From assembly GCA_031268035.1 (NCBI GenBank), contig JAIRXW010000018.1, positions 1 through 47,834 on the forward strand: 47,834 nucleotides of DNA, in the 5' to 3' direction. The translations under genes were made by a program, and so were the position numbers. Position 1 is the first letter of the stretch, and every line of letters begins with the position of its first letter. The stretch is from Rickettsiales bacterium (GTDB taxonomy: Bacteria; Pseudomonadota; Alphaproteobacteria; Rickettsiales; UBA1997). Below the pieces are notes generated by a model, which was not told the origin of the DNA, ran no database searches, and saw only the letters and a list, made by a program, of their open reading frames with translations. This document shows, in pieces, positions 35,941 through 44,684 of this stretch.

Positions 35941-38382
35941 ATGAAGTTCACTCTGTCATGGCTGAAAGAATACCTTGAAACTACCGTTCCTCCGGAGAAA
36001 ATAGTCGACACTCTAAATAAGATTGGTCTGGAAACAGAATCCTTTAGCAATCGAGCAGAGGAGCTAAGGAGCTTTAATTGTGTCCAGGTGGAAAGCGTAG
36101 AAAAACACCCAAATGCAGATAATCTGCATCTCTGTCGCGTAAGGACAAATGATAGTGAAATTCCACTGGAAATAGTCTGTGGAGCACCAAACGTGACGGC
36201 TGGCATGAAAACCATTTTCGCCCCTGTGGGATCGGTACTCCCAGGAGAAGGGGCTCAAAAAATAGAAAGAGTTAAAATTAGAGGAGTATATAGTGATGGT
36301 ATGCTCTGTTCCGAGAAGGAATTATGCCTGGGTAACGATAGCGACGGCATAGTGGAATTGGACAAAAATGTTAAAATTGGCGCAAACGTTGCGGATATTT
36401 TCGGCCTCTCTGATCCCATAATAGAAATATCAATCACCCCTAATCGTGGAGATTGTCTCGGCGTCTATGGCATAGCCAGAGATTTGGCGGCGGCCGGTCT
36501 GGGAAAACTTAGAAAATTGGAAAATATCGATTCTAACCTAGAGATAAATAATCCCACGGGGAAACCTCGTCATCTAACCCTAGAAACCGCAAATTGCCCT
36601 AGATTTTTTCTGAGAGAGGTAAAAAACATAAAAAACTGTAGATCGCCCCAATGGCTGGAAAATAGACTGAAGGTAATAGGTCTAAATCCCAAAAATGCTC
36701 TGGTGGATATCAGTAATTATATAATGTTTTCTCTGGGGAAGCCTCTGCATTTTTACGACCTATCGGCCATAGAGGGCAATTTAGTTGTTCGGGATTCCAG
36801 GGAGGGGGAAAATTTCACGGATCTGTTTGGTGTCGCGCATAGGCTACCAGCTGGCGCTGTGGTTATCTGTGATGAGAAAAAAATTCTCTGTCTAGGTGGC
36901 ATAGTTGGTTCTAGCTCTGGCTGTATCAACGAAAAAACCAAAGACATTATCATAGAATCGGCAATTTTTGATCCTATAAATATAGCAAAAACTAAAAAAA
37001 CACTTAATATTCAAACCGATGCAGCCTATAGATTTGAAAGGGGTAATGACCACAATGTGGTTGATTTCGCCCTAGAATACGCAAGTGCTCTGATCTATAG
37101 AATTTGTGGAGGTGGTTATTTTAGTGAAACCGCCAACCACGAGCATGATAGCTATAGAAAATCTTTGAAAAAAACCATAAGATTGGCCTATGGGCAGATA
37201 GAAAAACGTCTGGGTCTAAAAATAGCTAAAAAAGAAGTCAGTGGAATACTGAAATCTCTGGGCTATAGTATAGAGGCGGAGACAAAAAAAGATGGAGACG
37301 ACTCCCTGCTGCTGGAGGTTCCTTCCTTCAGAAGAGGGATAGAATGTAAAGAGGAAGTCATAGACGACATAATAAGAATATATGGCTATGATAATTTGAT
37401 CGATGGAGACTTCACGGATTCAGAAATCTATGAAACAGAAAATAGTCTTTTCTACAGAAAATTTGAAGACAATCTCCATAGGATTAGAAAAAGGCTTATG
37501 AGTAACGGAATGACCGAACTGGTGACCTATTCCTTTCTCAGAAAAAAAGACTGCAGCTATTTTTCCGAGGCGAGAGAAGATCTTGACTTGATTAATCCGA
37601 TTATCTCTGATTTTTCTCACATGAGACAGAATATGATTCCCAACATTCTCAACGCCATAGCGAAAAATGAAAACAGAGGCTCTAGTGATCTGTCGTTTTT
37701 CGAAATAGGTCATGTTTACAACGAATGTGCTCTGGACAGAGAAAATAATGTCATCTGCGGCATAAGATATGGAAACTACGAGTCTAAAAGTTGCTATGGG
37801 GAGGCAAGAAAATTTGACATTTTTGATGTTAAAAAAGATATGTTTGATATCCTAGCTCTCTTTAGACTTGGCGATAGTCTCATAGTCAAAAGGGGGGCAC
37901 CAAAATATTACCACCAGGGCAGAAGTGGCGCGGTTTTTGGAGAAAATGAAATTCTGCTAGGCTATTTTGGTGAATTGCATCCGGCCATAGCTGAAAAATT
38001 TTCTCTCAGAGATAGACCAGTGATATTTGAGTTCTTTGTAGACAACATAGACAAAAAGACTATGTTGGGCGATAGTCGCACAACCGATGGTTTTGTTTCA
38101 AATGACCTGCAGTCTCTAACCAGAGACTTCTCGTTTATCATAGATGAGAAAGAAGAGGTTGGGAATATCATTAGAGACATAGGCGACGTTGACAGGCTTT
38201 TGATTTCAAAAATTTCTCTATTCGACATATATAACTATGGAGATGGTAAAAAGTCCGTCGGGCTGACCATAGAAATTCAACCCAGAGATAAAACCCTAAA
38301 TAAAAATGAAATATCCGCCCTCTCCAGTGCAGTGGTGGAACTTGTTGCTAGCAAATACGGCGGAATTCTAAGGGATAAATAA
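35941..38382 (+). CDS. pheT: Phenylalanyl-tRNA synthetase beta subunit
   Basis: The 813-aa subunit pairs with PheS to charge tRNA-Phe. It starts with the family MKFTLSWLKEYLET. The EMAP-like tRNA-binding domain follows (about 40-150; VVCGAPN-type block as EIVCGAPNVTAGMK). The B3/B4 editing region, the B5 domain (about 400-480) and the catalytic-like core (RRIRKRLMSNGMTELVTYSF) come next. The C-terminal ferredoxin-fold anticodon-binding domain (SLTRDFSFIIDE to the end) is complete. pheS, normally directly upstream, is not here: the preceding gene is der and the 100-nt gap carries no coding sequence. Confidence 0.96.
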   Translation: MKFTLSWLKEYLETTVPPEKIVDTLNKIGLETESFSNRAEELRSFNCVQVESVEKHPNADNLHLCRVRTNDSEIPLEIVCGAPNVTAGMKTIFAPVGSVLPGEGAQKIERVKIRGVYSDGMLCSEKELCLGNDSDGIVELDKNVKIGANVADIFGLSDPIIEISITPNRGDCLGVYGIARDLAAAGLGKLRKLENIDSNLEINNPTGKPRHLTLETANCPRFFLREVKNIKNCRSPQWLENRLKVIGLNPKNALVDISNYIMFSLGKPLHFYDLSAIEGNLVVRDSREGENFTDLFGVAHRLPAGAVVICDEKKILCLGGIVGSSSGCINEKTKDIIIESAIFDPINIAKTKKTLNIQTDAAYRFERGNDHNVVDFALEYASALIYRICGGGYFSETANHEHDSYRKSLKKTIRLAYGQIEKRLGLKIAKKEVSGILKSLGYSIEAETKKDGDDSLLLEVPSFRRGIECKEEVIDDIIRIYGYDNLIDGDFTDSEIYETENSLFYRKFEDNLHRIRKRLMSNGMTELVTYSFLRKKDCSYFSEAREDLDLINPIISDFSHMRQNMIPNILNAIAKNENRGSSDLSFFEIGHVYNECALDRENNVICGIRYGNYESKSCYGEARKFDIFDVKKDMFDILALFRLGDSLIVKRGAPKYYHQGRSGAVFGENEILLGYFGELHPAIAEKFSLRDRPVIFEFFVDNIDKKTMLGDSRTTDGFVSNDLQSLTRDFSFIIDEKEEVGNIIRDIGDVDRLLISKISLFDIYNYGDGKKSVGLTIEIQPRDKTLNKNEISALSSAVVELVASKYGGILRDK

Positions 38383-38387
38383 ATAGG

Positions 38388-38405
38388 GGGGGTGGAATCA
38401 CCCCC
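38388..38405. terminator. Hairpin between convergent pheT and aspS
   Basis: GGGGGTG, loop GAAT, CACCCCC form a perfect 7-bp GC-rich stem 5 nt after the pheT stop and about 43 nt from the end of aspS. No long T-run follows on either side, so it is a weak or factor-assisted terminator, possibly serving both genes. Confidence 0.5.
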
Positions 38406-38447
38406 TGTGCCTACCTATAGTCATTGGGTGGGCGCGGGAAGAATCCA

Positions 38448-40238
38448 CTATTCTCCCAGAAGATTTTTGGCTCTCTTTGAAATTTCTATATTCAATTCCC
38501 TGAGTTGCTCCTCGGCGACAACGGATGGGCTTCCCATCATCAGGTCAACACCTTTCCCATTTGGAGGGAATGCTATGACCTCCCTTAGATTTTGTTCTCC
38601 CAGAAGCAACATAATTATTCTCTCTAACCCGAAGGCGCAGCCGCCATGGGGTGGGGCACCGTACCTGAAGGCGTTGATCAGAGCACTAAATTTTTTATCA
38701 ACCTCAGAGCGCGGATAGCCAATAAGTTCGAAGGATCTATAGGTTATTTCGGGCAGATGATTTCTTATGGCTCCGCTGCATAGCTCATAGCCATTGCAAA
38801 CACAGTCATACTGATTGCAGATGATAGACAATGGATTATCAGTGTCAAATGCCCCTAGCCCGCCTCTCGGAAAAGAAAACGGATTGTGCGCAAAATCTAG
38901 TTTGCCGGTTTCTTCACTAATCTCGTAGAGAGGAAAATCCACTATCCAACAGAATTTATATTCGTCTTCGGCTATAAGATCCAATTCAAGGCCCAGTTTT
39001 GTCCTGATTTTCCCAGCCAATTTAGCTGCCAGGACCTCGACATCGCAGCAAAAGAATAGGGCATCATTGGCACCTGCGCTCGTTATTTCCCTTAGTTTTT
39101 TCAATTCCTCCTGCTCTAAGAATTTAGCCACAGGTCCTTTGGCCACACAGTCTTCACCGAACACCACATAGCCAAGACCTTTAGAGCCCTCTTCCATCGC
39201 GTAGTTTACCATTTTATCGAAAAAACTTCTTGGTCTGTTGGCAATATTTTTAGCTGTCACAACCCTAACTACGGCTCCATCTTTGATGGCTTTGGCGAAT
39301 GTTGTGAAATTGGAATGCCTAAATACATCAGAAACGTCGTGAATTATCAGCGGATTTCTTAGATCTGGCTTATCTGTTCCATATCTAAGCATAGAGTCTC
39401 TGAAGGATATCCGTTCGAAATGCGGCCCAGATACATTTTTATCAGAAAAATTACTAAAAATATTGTGGACCAGGGGTTCCATGGTACGAAATATATCCTC
39501 CTGCTCCACAAAGCTCATCTCCACATCAAGCTGGTAAAATTCTAGTGTTCTGTCGGCCCTCGTGCCCTCGTCTCTAAAACATGGAGCCAGTTGAAAATAT
39601 TTATCAAAGCCGCCCACCATAAGCAGCTGCTTAAATTGCTGAGGCGCCTGGGGTAAGGCGTAGAATTTGCCCGGGTGAATTCTGCTGGGTACCAAAAAAT
39701 CCCTGGCTCCCTCGGGGGAAGAGGCGGTGAGTATGGGAGTTTGAAATTCTGAAAACCCCATTTTCCACATTTCCTGTCTGATGAAAGCAAAGACTTTATT
39801 TCTAAAAATAATATTTCTATGCATTTGTTCGGAGCGAAGATCAAGATATCTATATTTAAATCTCAGATCCTCTGGATAATGCTGATTAACAGCATTAATT
39901 TGAAACGGTATCTGTTCCGCTCTGCTTTCTAGAGCTATGTTCTCTATCTGAACCTCTATTTCACCGGTTGCCAAATTTTGATTTATTGTCTCCTCGGTCC
40001 TCAGAACAACAGAACCATCAACAAATATAACACTTTCGCAACTGAGTGTCGAAATTAACTCGACGAGATCAGAATTCTTCCCGCGATCAATGGTACACTG
40101 GGTTATACCGTAGTTGTCCCTCAGATCTATAAAAATCAGACTTCCATGGTCTCTGATGGCATGAATCCAACCACCTAGCCTAACAGAGGCATTTAAAAAA
40201 TCTCTATTCAGCTGTCCACATGTGTGCGTTCTTAGCAT
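38448..40238 (-). CDS. aspS: Aspartyl-tRNA synthetase
   Basis: The 596-aa bacterial-type class IIb synthetase has an N-terminal OB-fold anticodon-binding domain (LGGWIHAIRDHGSLIFIDLRD), motif 2 (CFRDEGTRADRTLEFYQLD) and the bacterial GAD insertion (about 290-420). Motif 3 is GCAFGLERIIMLLLG. The ending DLMMGSPSVVAEEQLREL is alphaproteobacterial in style. ATG at 40238 is 2 nt after the stop of a short protein-like frame (see 40241-40408). It is convergent with pheT. Confidence 0.96.
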   Translation of the reverse strand: MLRTHTCGQLNRDFLNASVRLGGWIHAIRDHGSLIFIDLRDNYGITQCTIDRGKNSDLVELISTLSCESVIFVDGSVVLRTEETINQNLATGEIEVQIENIALESRAEQIPFQINAVNQHYPEDLRFKYRYLDLRSEQMHRNIIFRNKVFAFIRQEMWKMGFSEFQTPILTASSPEGARDFLVPSRIHPGKFYALPQAPQQFKQLLMVGGFDKYFQLAPCFRDEGTRADRTLEFYQLDVEMSFVEQEDIFRTMEPLVHNIFSNFSDKNVSGPHFERISFRDSMLRYGTDKPDLRNPLIIHDVSDVFRHSNFTTFAKAIKDGAVVRVVTAKNIANRPRSFFDKMVNYAMEEGSKGLGYVVFGEDCVAKGPVAKFLEQEELKKLREITSAGANDALFFCCDVEVLAAKLAGKIRTKLGLELDLIAEDEYKFCWIVDFPLYEISEETGKLDFAHNPFSFPRGGLGAFDTDNPLSIICNQYDCVCNGYELCSGAIRNHLPEITYRSFELIGYPRSEVDKKFSALINAFRYGAPPHGGCAFGLERIIMLLLGEQNLREVIAFPPNGKGVDLMMGSPSVVAEEQLRELNIEISKRAKNLLGE

Positions 40239-40240
40239 AT

Positions 40241-40490
40241 TTAGTTTAAAAAATTCTGGCCGAACTGTAAGAATATGCGCTGTTCCACAGAATTATCCTC
40301 TAGCATCGGTATCACAGACTCACTATCGGCAATAATTCTCTGAACACCAGCCCAAACGGGTCTTTCGACGCAGTATTTTGCTCCACCGCACAGCCCTAGC
40401 CTTTGCTAGAAAAGGCTACAGATGCGGAAATAATAGTCAATCCAATGGGAATAAATTATTTCGAAAATCTCCAAATTTCCTCGCTATGCA
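40241..40490 (-). pseudogene. Possible decayed short gene upstream of aspS
   Basis: The 252-nt gap between tsaE and aspS holds protein-like stretches in more than one frame of the minus strand. One 54-codon frame (40405-40241) includes AKYCVERPVWAGVQRII and ends EQRIFLQFGQNFLN with TAA only 2 nt before the aspS ATG. A second frame reads GLTIISASVAFSSKG, an in-frame TAG, then GCAVEQNTASKDPFGLVF, which looks like a lipoprotein signal and lipobox. The first frame has no normal start codon near its beginning. A small exported or lipoprotein gene broken by frameshift or nonsense changes would explain this. It is equally possible that it is chance. Confidence 0.3.
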
Positions 40491-40916
40491 CTAATCTTGC
40501 TCCAGCACAAATTCTCTGTGATCATCAAAAATATTTATTTTTACGCGTACAACCGATTCTTTGGGCCTCAGTCTATAGATCATGTCAGGCCACTCTACGA
40601 GAGAAACATTACGGGAAATAGTTTCAATGTCGAGCTCGTATAGCTCCTCAAACATTTTTATTCTATAGAGATCCAGATGATAGATGGTAAAAACTGGTGT
40701 ATTGTATACTTTAACTAGATTGAATGTTGGGCTTGTAACATTGACATTGGCTCTCTCCTCCCGAGGGAAAAAATATCTAATGAAGGCGCGGGCAAAGCAG
40801 GTTTTACCGCTGCCGAGATCGCCCGAAAGGGCTATCATGGTGCCATTTTTTGTTTGTCTGGCAATATCTTCTGCTATGGCCTGTGTGTCGCCCTTTGAAT
40901 TCGATCTATAGATCAT
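40491..40916 (-). CDS. tsaE: tRNA threonylcarbamoyladenosine ATPase TsaE
   Basis: The 141-aa P-loop ATPase works with TsaB and TsaD to make t6A37 in ANN-decoding tRNAs. Motifs are the Walker A GDLGSGKTCFARAF (about 32-45), TSPTFNLVKVY, IYHLDLYRI and SLVEWPDM. Its ATG overlaps the gltX stop as ATGA, which indicates translational coupling. The other t6A genes are not in this window. Confidence 0.95.
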   Translation of the reverse strand: MIYRSNSKGDTQAIAEDIARQTKNGTMIALSGDLGSGKTCFARAFIRYFFPREERANVNVTSPTFNLVKVYNTPVFTIYHLDLYRIKMFEELYELDIETISRNVSLVEWPDMIYRLRPKESVVRVKINIFDDHREFVLEQD

Positions 40917-42559
40917 AAAAACCTGCCAATACGTTTTCTAACATCCTCTGGCCCAAGCACATTCATGATGGAGTAGAGATCTGGGCCCTCCTCCCGGGCG
41001 GTGAGTAAAATTCTTATTATTTTTGTAACATCTGAAATACTCCCTCTGAAGTTTTCTGGGTTTTCTCTGAAATCCTTAGAATTGTCGGCATAGCCGCAGC
41101 ATCTGGCTACAGATTTTATTTCACCGAACCAATTTTCCTTCACATTTTCTGGCACATAGCTAGACAGGAACAGTTTTGCAATTTTCACAATGTCACCAGA
41201 ATCCAAATTCTGTAATTTCCTTTCCACCAGCGCTTCGTCCAGAACAAAAAAATAGTCTATTTCTTCCATTATTTCGCTCCATTTCGCTATATCTTTCCTC
41301 ACATTCTTTGTTCCCTGGCGTTCTATGGAAAATATGCTAATGGCCATTTTTCTATGATTTTCTAACAACTTTTCTAGAGTAGCATCATATTTTTTAGCCC
41401 AAATCAGGACATTTTCATAGACCTCTTCGGCAGTCATTTTTGCGATTACATTTTTAGCTATGCTATCGAGTTTCACAAAATCAAAGAGAGCGCCACTCAC
41501 ATTCATTTTTTTTATGTCAAAGGGAAAATCATTATAATGCCTACCTGGATTCTGTCTTCTCCAGTCCTCAAAGTTAGAATTGGCTATGTTTATCAAATAT
41601 TCGATAACACTGTCCTTTGGATAGCCCGCCCTATCAAAATATTCCACATCGGCCTCGGGATCTTTTCTTTTACTCAGTTTTCTTTTGGAAGTTCCCTCTG
41701 TCTTCATAAGAGGAGAAATATGAGCGTATTTTGGTGGTTTCCAGCCCAGCGCTCGGAACAACTGAATATGCAGCGGCAGTGATGGAAGCCATTCATCCCC
41801 TCTCAGGACCAAATTGGTGCCCATGAGACAATCGTCCACCACATGGGCAAAATGATAGGTCGGAAGAAAATTTTGCTTCAGAAGAACTATATCTAGGTCA
41901 TTTTCTGGATATTCTATGTTTCCTCTGAGCATATCGTTGATAACAATCTTCCGGTCAAAGTTTCCCGGAGATCTAAATCTCAATGCATATTTTTCTCCCG
42001 CTTTGATTTTGTCTATGGATTCCTGAATGGAAGAATTTCTATATTTTGCCCAGGAACCGTAGTATCCTAGCTTTTGGCAACCCTGGATTTTCTGTCTACC
42101 GACGATATTCTCCAGTTCCTCCTCGCTACAAAAACACGGATACGCCAGTTCCCTGAGAACTAATTCTCTAGCGAATACTTTGTATATCGATGCCCTTCTA
42201 CTTTGTACATAGGGACCATAGCTGCCAATATCTTCACTGTGAAATGTAGCTTCATCATATTTCAGTCCAAAGTGGTCAAGCGCTCCAAATATTTTATCTA
42301 GAGCCCCCTCCACTTCTCTTTTGCTATCAGTATCCTCTATTCTCAGAAAAAAAATACCACCTGACACATGGGCGACTCTCTCGCTGACCAATGCTGAATA
42401 TAAATTGCCAATGTGCATAAAACCCGTCGGGCTCGGGGCATATCTAGTTACCCTTTGGCCGTCCTCTAATACCCTTCGGGGGTAGAGGGCAAATATGTCT
42501 TCCATCCCGGGCAAATTTTCGGGAAAAATTGCGTCTGCCAGAGTCCTAGCTAATTCCAT
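40913..42559 (-). CDS. gltX: Glutamyl-tRNA synthetase, unusual Clostridia-like type
   Basis: The 548-aa class I synthetase has the HIGH region as APSPTGFMHIGNLYSALV (about 42-59) and the KMSKS region as KRKLSKRKD (about 305). It differs from usual proteobacterial GltX. It has about 35 extra N-terminal residues (LADAIFPENLPGMEDIFALYPRR, shown here only as a segment) and the ERVAHVSGGIFFLRIEDTD block. From memory this is closer to a GluRS type common in Clostridia and spirochaetes, which suggests acquisition by transfer. Whether it is discriminating for tRNA-Glu cannot be judged. tsaE overlaps its stop. ATG at 42559 is used. Confidence 0.9.
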   Translation of the reverse strand: MELARTLADAIFPENLPGMEDIFALYPRRVLEDGQRVTRYAPSPTGFMHIGNLYSALVSERVAHVSGGIFFLRIEDTDSKREVEGALDKIFGALDHFGLKYDEATFHSEDIGSYGPYVQSRRASIYKVFARELVLRELAYPCFCSEEELENIVGRQKIQGCQKLGYYGSWAKYRNSSIQESIDKIKAGEKYALRFRSPGNFDRKIVINDMLRGNIEYPENDLDIVLLKQNFLPTYHFAHVVDDCLMGTNLVLRGDEWLPSLPLHIQLFRALGWKPPKYAHISPLMKTEGTSKRKLSKRKDPEADVEYFDRAGYPKDSVIEYLINIANSNFEDWRRQNPGRHYNDFPFDIKKMNVSGALFDFVKLDSIAKNVIAKMTAEEVYENVLIWAKKYDATLEKLLENHRKMAISIFSIERQGTKNVRKDIAKWSEIMEEIDYFFVLDEALVERKLQNLDSGDIVKIAKLFLSSYVPENVKENWFGEIKSVARCCGYADNSKDFRENPENFRGSISDVTKIIRILLTAREEGPDLYSIMNVLGPEDVRKRIGRFL

Positions 42560-42845
42560 TGTCTGTATCCCAATATGCCGGCCAAATCTAAATTTATAGT
42601 CTGGGCTAATGTCCTTTAGTATCTGGAAATCTACAGAGGTTATTCATTTATTTCAATAGCTAGAGTTTTCCCAGTTACATTTTTTTTAAAAAAACCAAGC
42701 CGGCCTCGGAAACTAGATTATAAAGTATATTCAGTGTCGCCGGCCCTAGACCAAGTCCACTGTCCATAATCTTGATTTTTATTCTGAATAAATTAGTAAA
42801 TATTAAACATTACTTTTAAGTAAACACGGCTATAACTATAGAAAA

Positions 42846-43583
42846 ATGTCAGGACATTCAAAGTGGGCAACCACGAAACATCAGAAGGGGCTAACTGATG
42901 CCCGGAGATCCAAGATCTTCACAAAAATTCAGAGGGAAATATACGTCTCTGTTAAAATGGGGGATGCTAACCCAGAATTCAATCCCAGACTGAGAAATGC
43001 TGTCATATTGGCAAAATCAGAAAATATGCCCAAGGACAAAATTGAAGCGGCTATAAAAAGAGCTTCCAGTTCCACCGGCGGTGAGAACTACGAAGAGATA
43101 AGATACGAGGGCTATGCTCCAGGCTCCGTGGCCCTGATAGTTGAAGTTCTGACAGAAAATAAAAACAGAACTGTGTCCAACATTAGATCCTATTTTACCA
43201 AACACGGCGGTTCTCTCGGAGAAACCGGCAGTGTATCCTACATGTTCGATAGGGTTGGTCTCATAGGCTACGGAGGTAAAAAAGTGTCCGAGGCAGAAAT
43301 TTTGGAACTGGCAATAGAGGCCGGAGCAGATGACGTTGGCAGTACCGAAGAATGGCATAGCATTTTTACCAATGTTACTGATTTTATCTCTGTGAGAGAT
43401 ATAATTACATCAAAACTCGGAGAACCCGACACAGCAAAAATCACCTGGGTTCCCAGAAATACCATCGTGATCAGTGAAGCTGAAAATGCAAGTACGATAT
43501 TAAAACTGGTCGAAAAACTTGAGGATGATGATGATGTCCAGGAAGTGGTGGGTAATTTTGAAATTCCCGAGGGTCTGGTCTAA
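42846..43583 (+). CDS. yebC: YebC/PmpR-family transcriptional or translational regulator
   Basis: The 245-aa protein has the family start MSGHSKWATTKHQKGLTDARRS, then FTKIQREIYVSVKMG and the GGENYEEIRYEGYAPGSVALIVE block. It continues with FTKHGGSLGETGSVSYMF and the acidic C-terminus. Members bind DNA in some species and have more recently been linked to translation of difficult motifs; which role applies here is open. The 286 nt upstream contain AT-rich runs but no clear promoter. mltG follows after 87 nt. Confidence 0.95.
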   Translation: MSGHSKWATTKHQKGLTDARRSKIFTKIQREIYVSVKMGDANPEFNPRLRNAVILAKSENMPKDKIEAAIKRASSSTGGENYEEIRYEGYAPGSVALIVEVLTENKNRTVSNIRSYFTKHGGSLGETGSVSYMFDRVGLIGYGGKKVSEAEILELAIEAGADDVGSTEEWHSIFTNVTDFISVRDIITSKLGEPDTAKITWVPRNTIVISEAENASTILKLVEKLEDDDDVQEVVGNFEIPEGLV

Positions 43584-43670
43584 ATAGAACAACTGCACTC
43601 CGGAGACAGCGCGGGAAATTGAAAAATAAAATAAATACACTAGTTTTTGTCCAGGAAATGTCGAAGGCCT

Positions 43671-44678
43671 ATGCCAAAAAAAATAATAATTTTCCCAGTC
43701 ATTTTCCTCCTGGGGGGATTGCTTGTGTTTATGAAACTCAGAGAATACCTAGATAGGAAAATAGATAGCGAGAGTATATTGTACGTGAAAAAAAATACTG
43801 GGATTAGTCAAATTGTGACAGATTTGAAAAATATCGGCGCCATAGAGAATCCAACTCTATTTAAATTCATCTTAAAAATAAAAATGAGAAGCAAAAAAAT
43901 AAAGTATATAAAATATGGAGAATACCTCCTGAATAGAGGGGATACTGTTGCTTCTGTCCTAGATAAACTTATAAATAATAGAATATTTTATAGAAGCATA
44001 ACTATTCCAGAGGGATTTTCAAATAAATCCGTTTTTAGTTTACTAGAGAAAAATGAGTTCCTGTCTGGAGAAATATCTAATAGAGAAAGTATAGCCGAAG
44101 GCAGTCTACTGGCGGAAACCTATTATTTCAGGAGAGACGATAGCAGAAATTCTCTCCTGGAAAGAATGCAGAAAGATATGGAGGAATTTATAAATAACAA
44201 TTGGGAAACGGCGGAGCTTGATCCCTCTATAGCGACAAAAAAGGACCTTCTCATTCTGGCCTCAATTGTAGAAAAAGAATCCGCTAATGTCGTCGAAAAA
44301 AAGATCATTGCCTCCGTATTTCTAAATAGACTCAGAAAAAAAATGCGCCTCCAATCCGATCCAACGGTCATATATTCTTTTGCCTTTGGCGACGTGGAAA
44401 AGGAGGGAAAAAATAAGATAAGCGTTTTCGCAAAAATCAAATCCCCCCACAACACCTACATGGTAGGTGGGCTACCTCCCACGGCAATATGTAATCCCGG
44501 AAAAGAGTCGATAATGGCAGTGCTGCATCCAGCAAAATCGGACTATCTTTTTTTTGTCGCCTATGACAACGGAAAAGTTGGATTTACAACCAACTACAGG
44601 GACCACCTAAAACTAGTGAATAAATTAAGAGTAAAAAATAACCAGCAACTCAAACAAAAAAAAACACTGGAAAAATAA
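43671..44678 (+). CDS. mltG: Endolytic murein transglycosylase MltG
   Basis: The 335-aa inner-membrane enzyme cuts nascent glycan strands and may set glycan length. It has an N-terminal anchor (KKIIIFPVIFLLGGLLVF, about 3-20), a LysM-like region (ITIPEGFSNKSVFSLLEKN) and the catalytic Glu in LASIVEKES. The conserved end is GGLPPTAICNPGKESIMAVLHP. The frame extends to a TTG at 43647, but ATG at 43671 gives the usual N-terminus. It is convergent with clpB, leaving only 6 nt between stop codons. Typical neighbours (fabF, pabC) are absent. Confidence 0.94.
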   Translation: MPKKIIIFPVIFLLGGLLVFMKLREYLDRKIDSESILYVKKNTGISQIVTDLKNIGAIENPTLFKFILKIKMRSKKIKYIKYGEYLLNRGDTVASVLDKLINNRIFYRSITIPEGFSNKSVFSLLEKNEFLSGEISNRESIAEGSLLAETYYFRRDDSRNSLLERMQKDMEEFINNNWETAELDPSIATKKDLLILASIVEKESANVVEKKIIASVFLNRLRKKMRLQSDPTVIYSFAFGDVEKEGKNKISVFAKIKSPHNTYMVGGLPPTAICNPGKESIMAVLHPAKSDYLFFVAYDNGKVGFTTNYRDHLKLVNKLRVKNNQQLKQKKTLEK

Positions 44679-44684
44679 TGCTTT

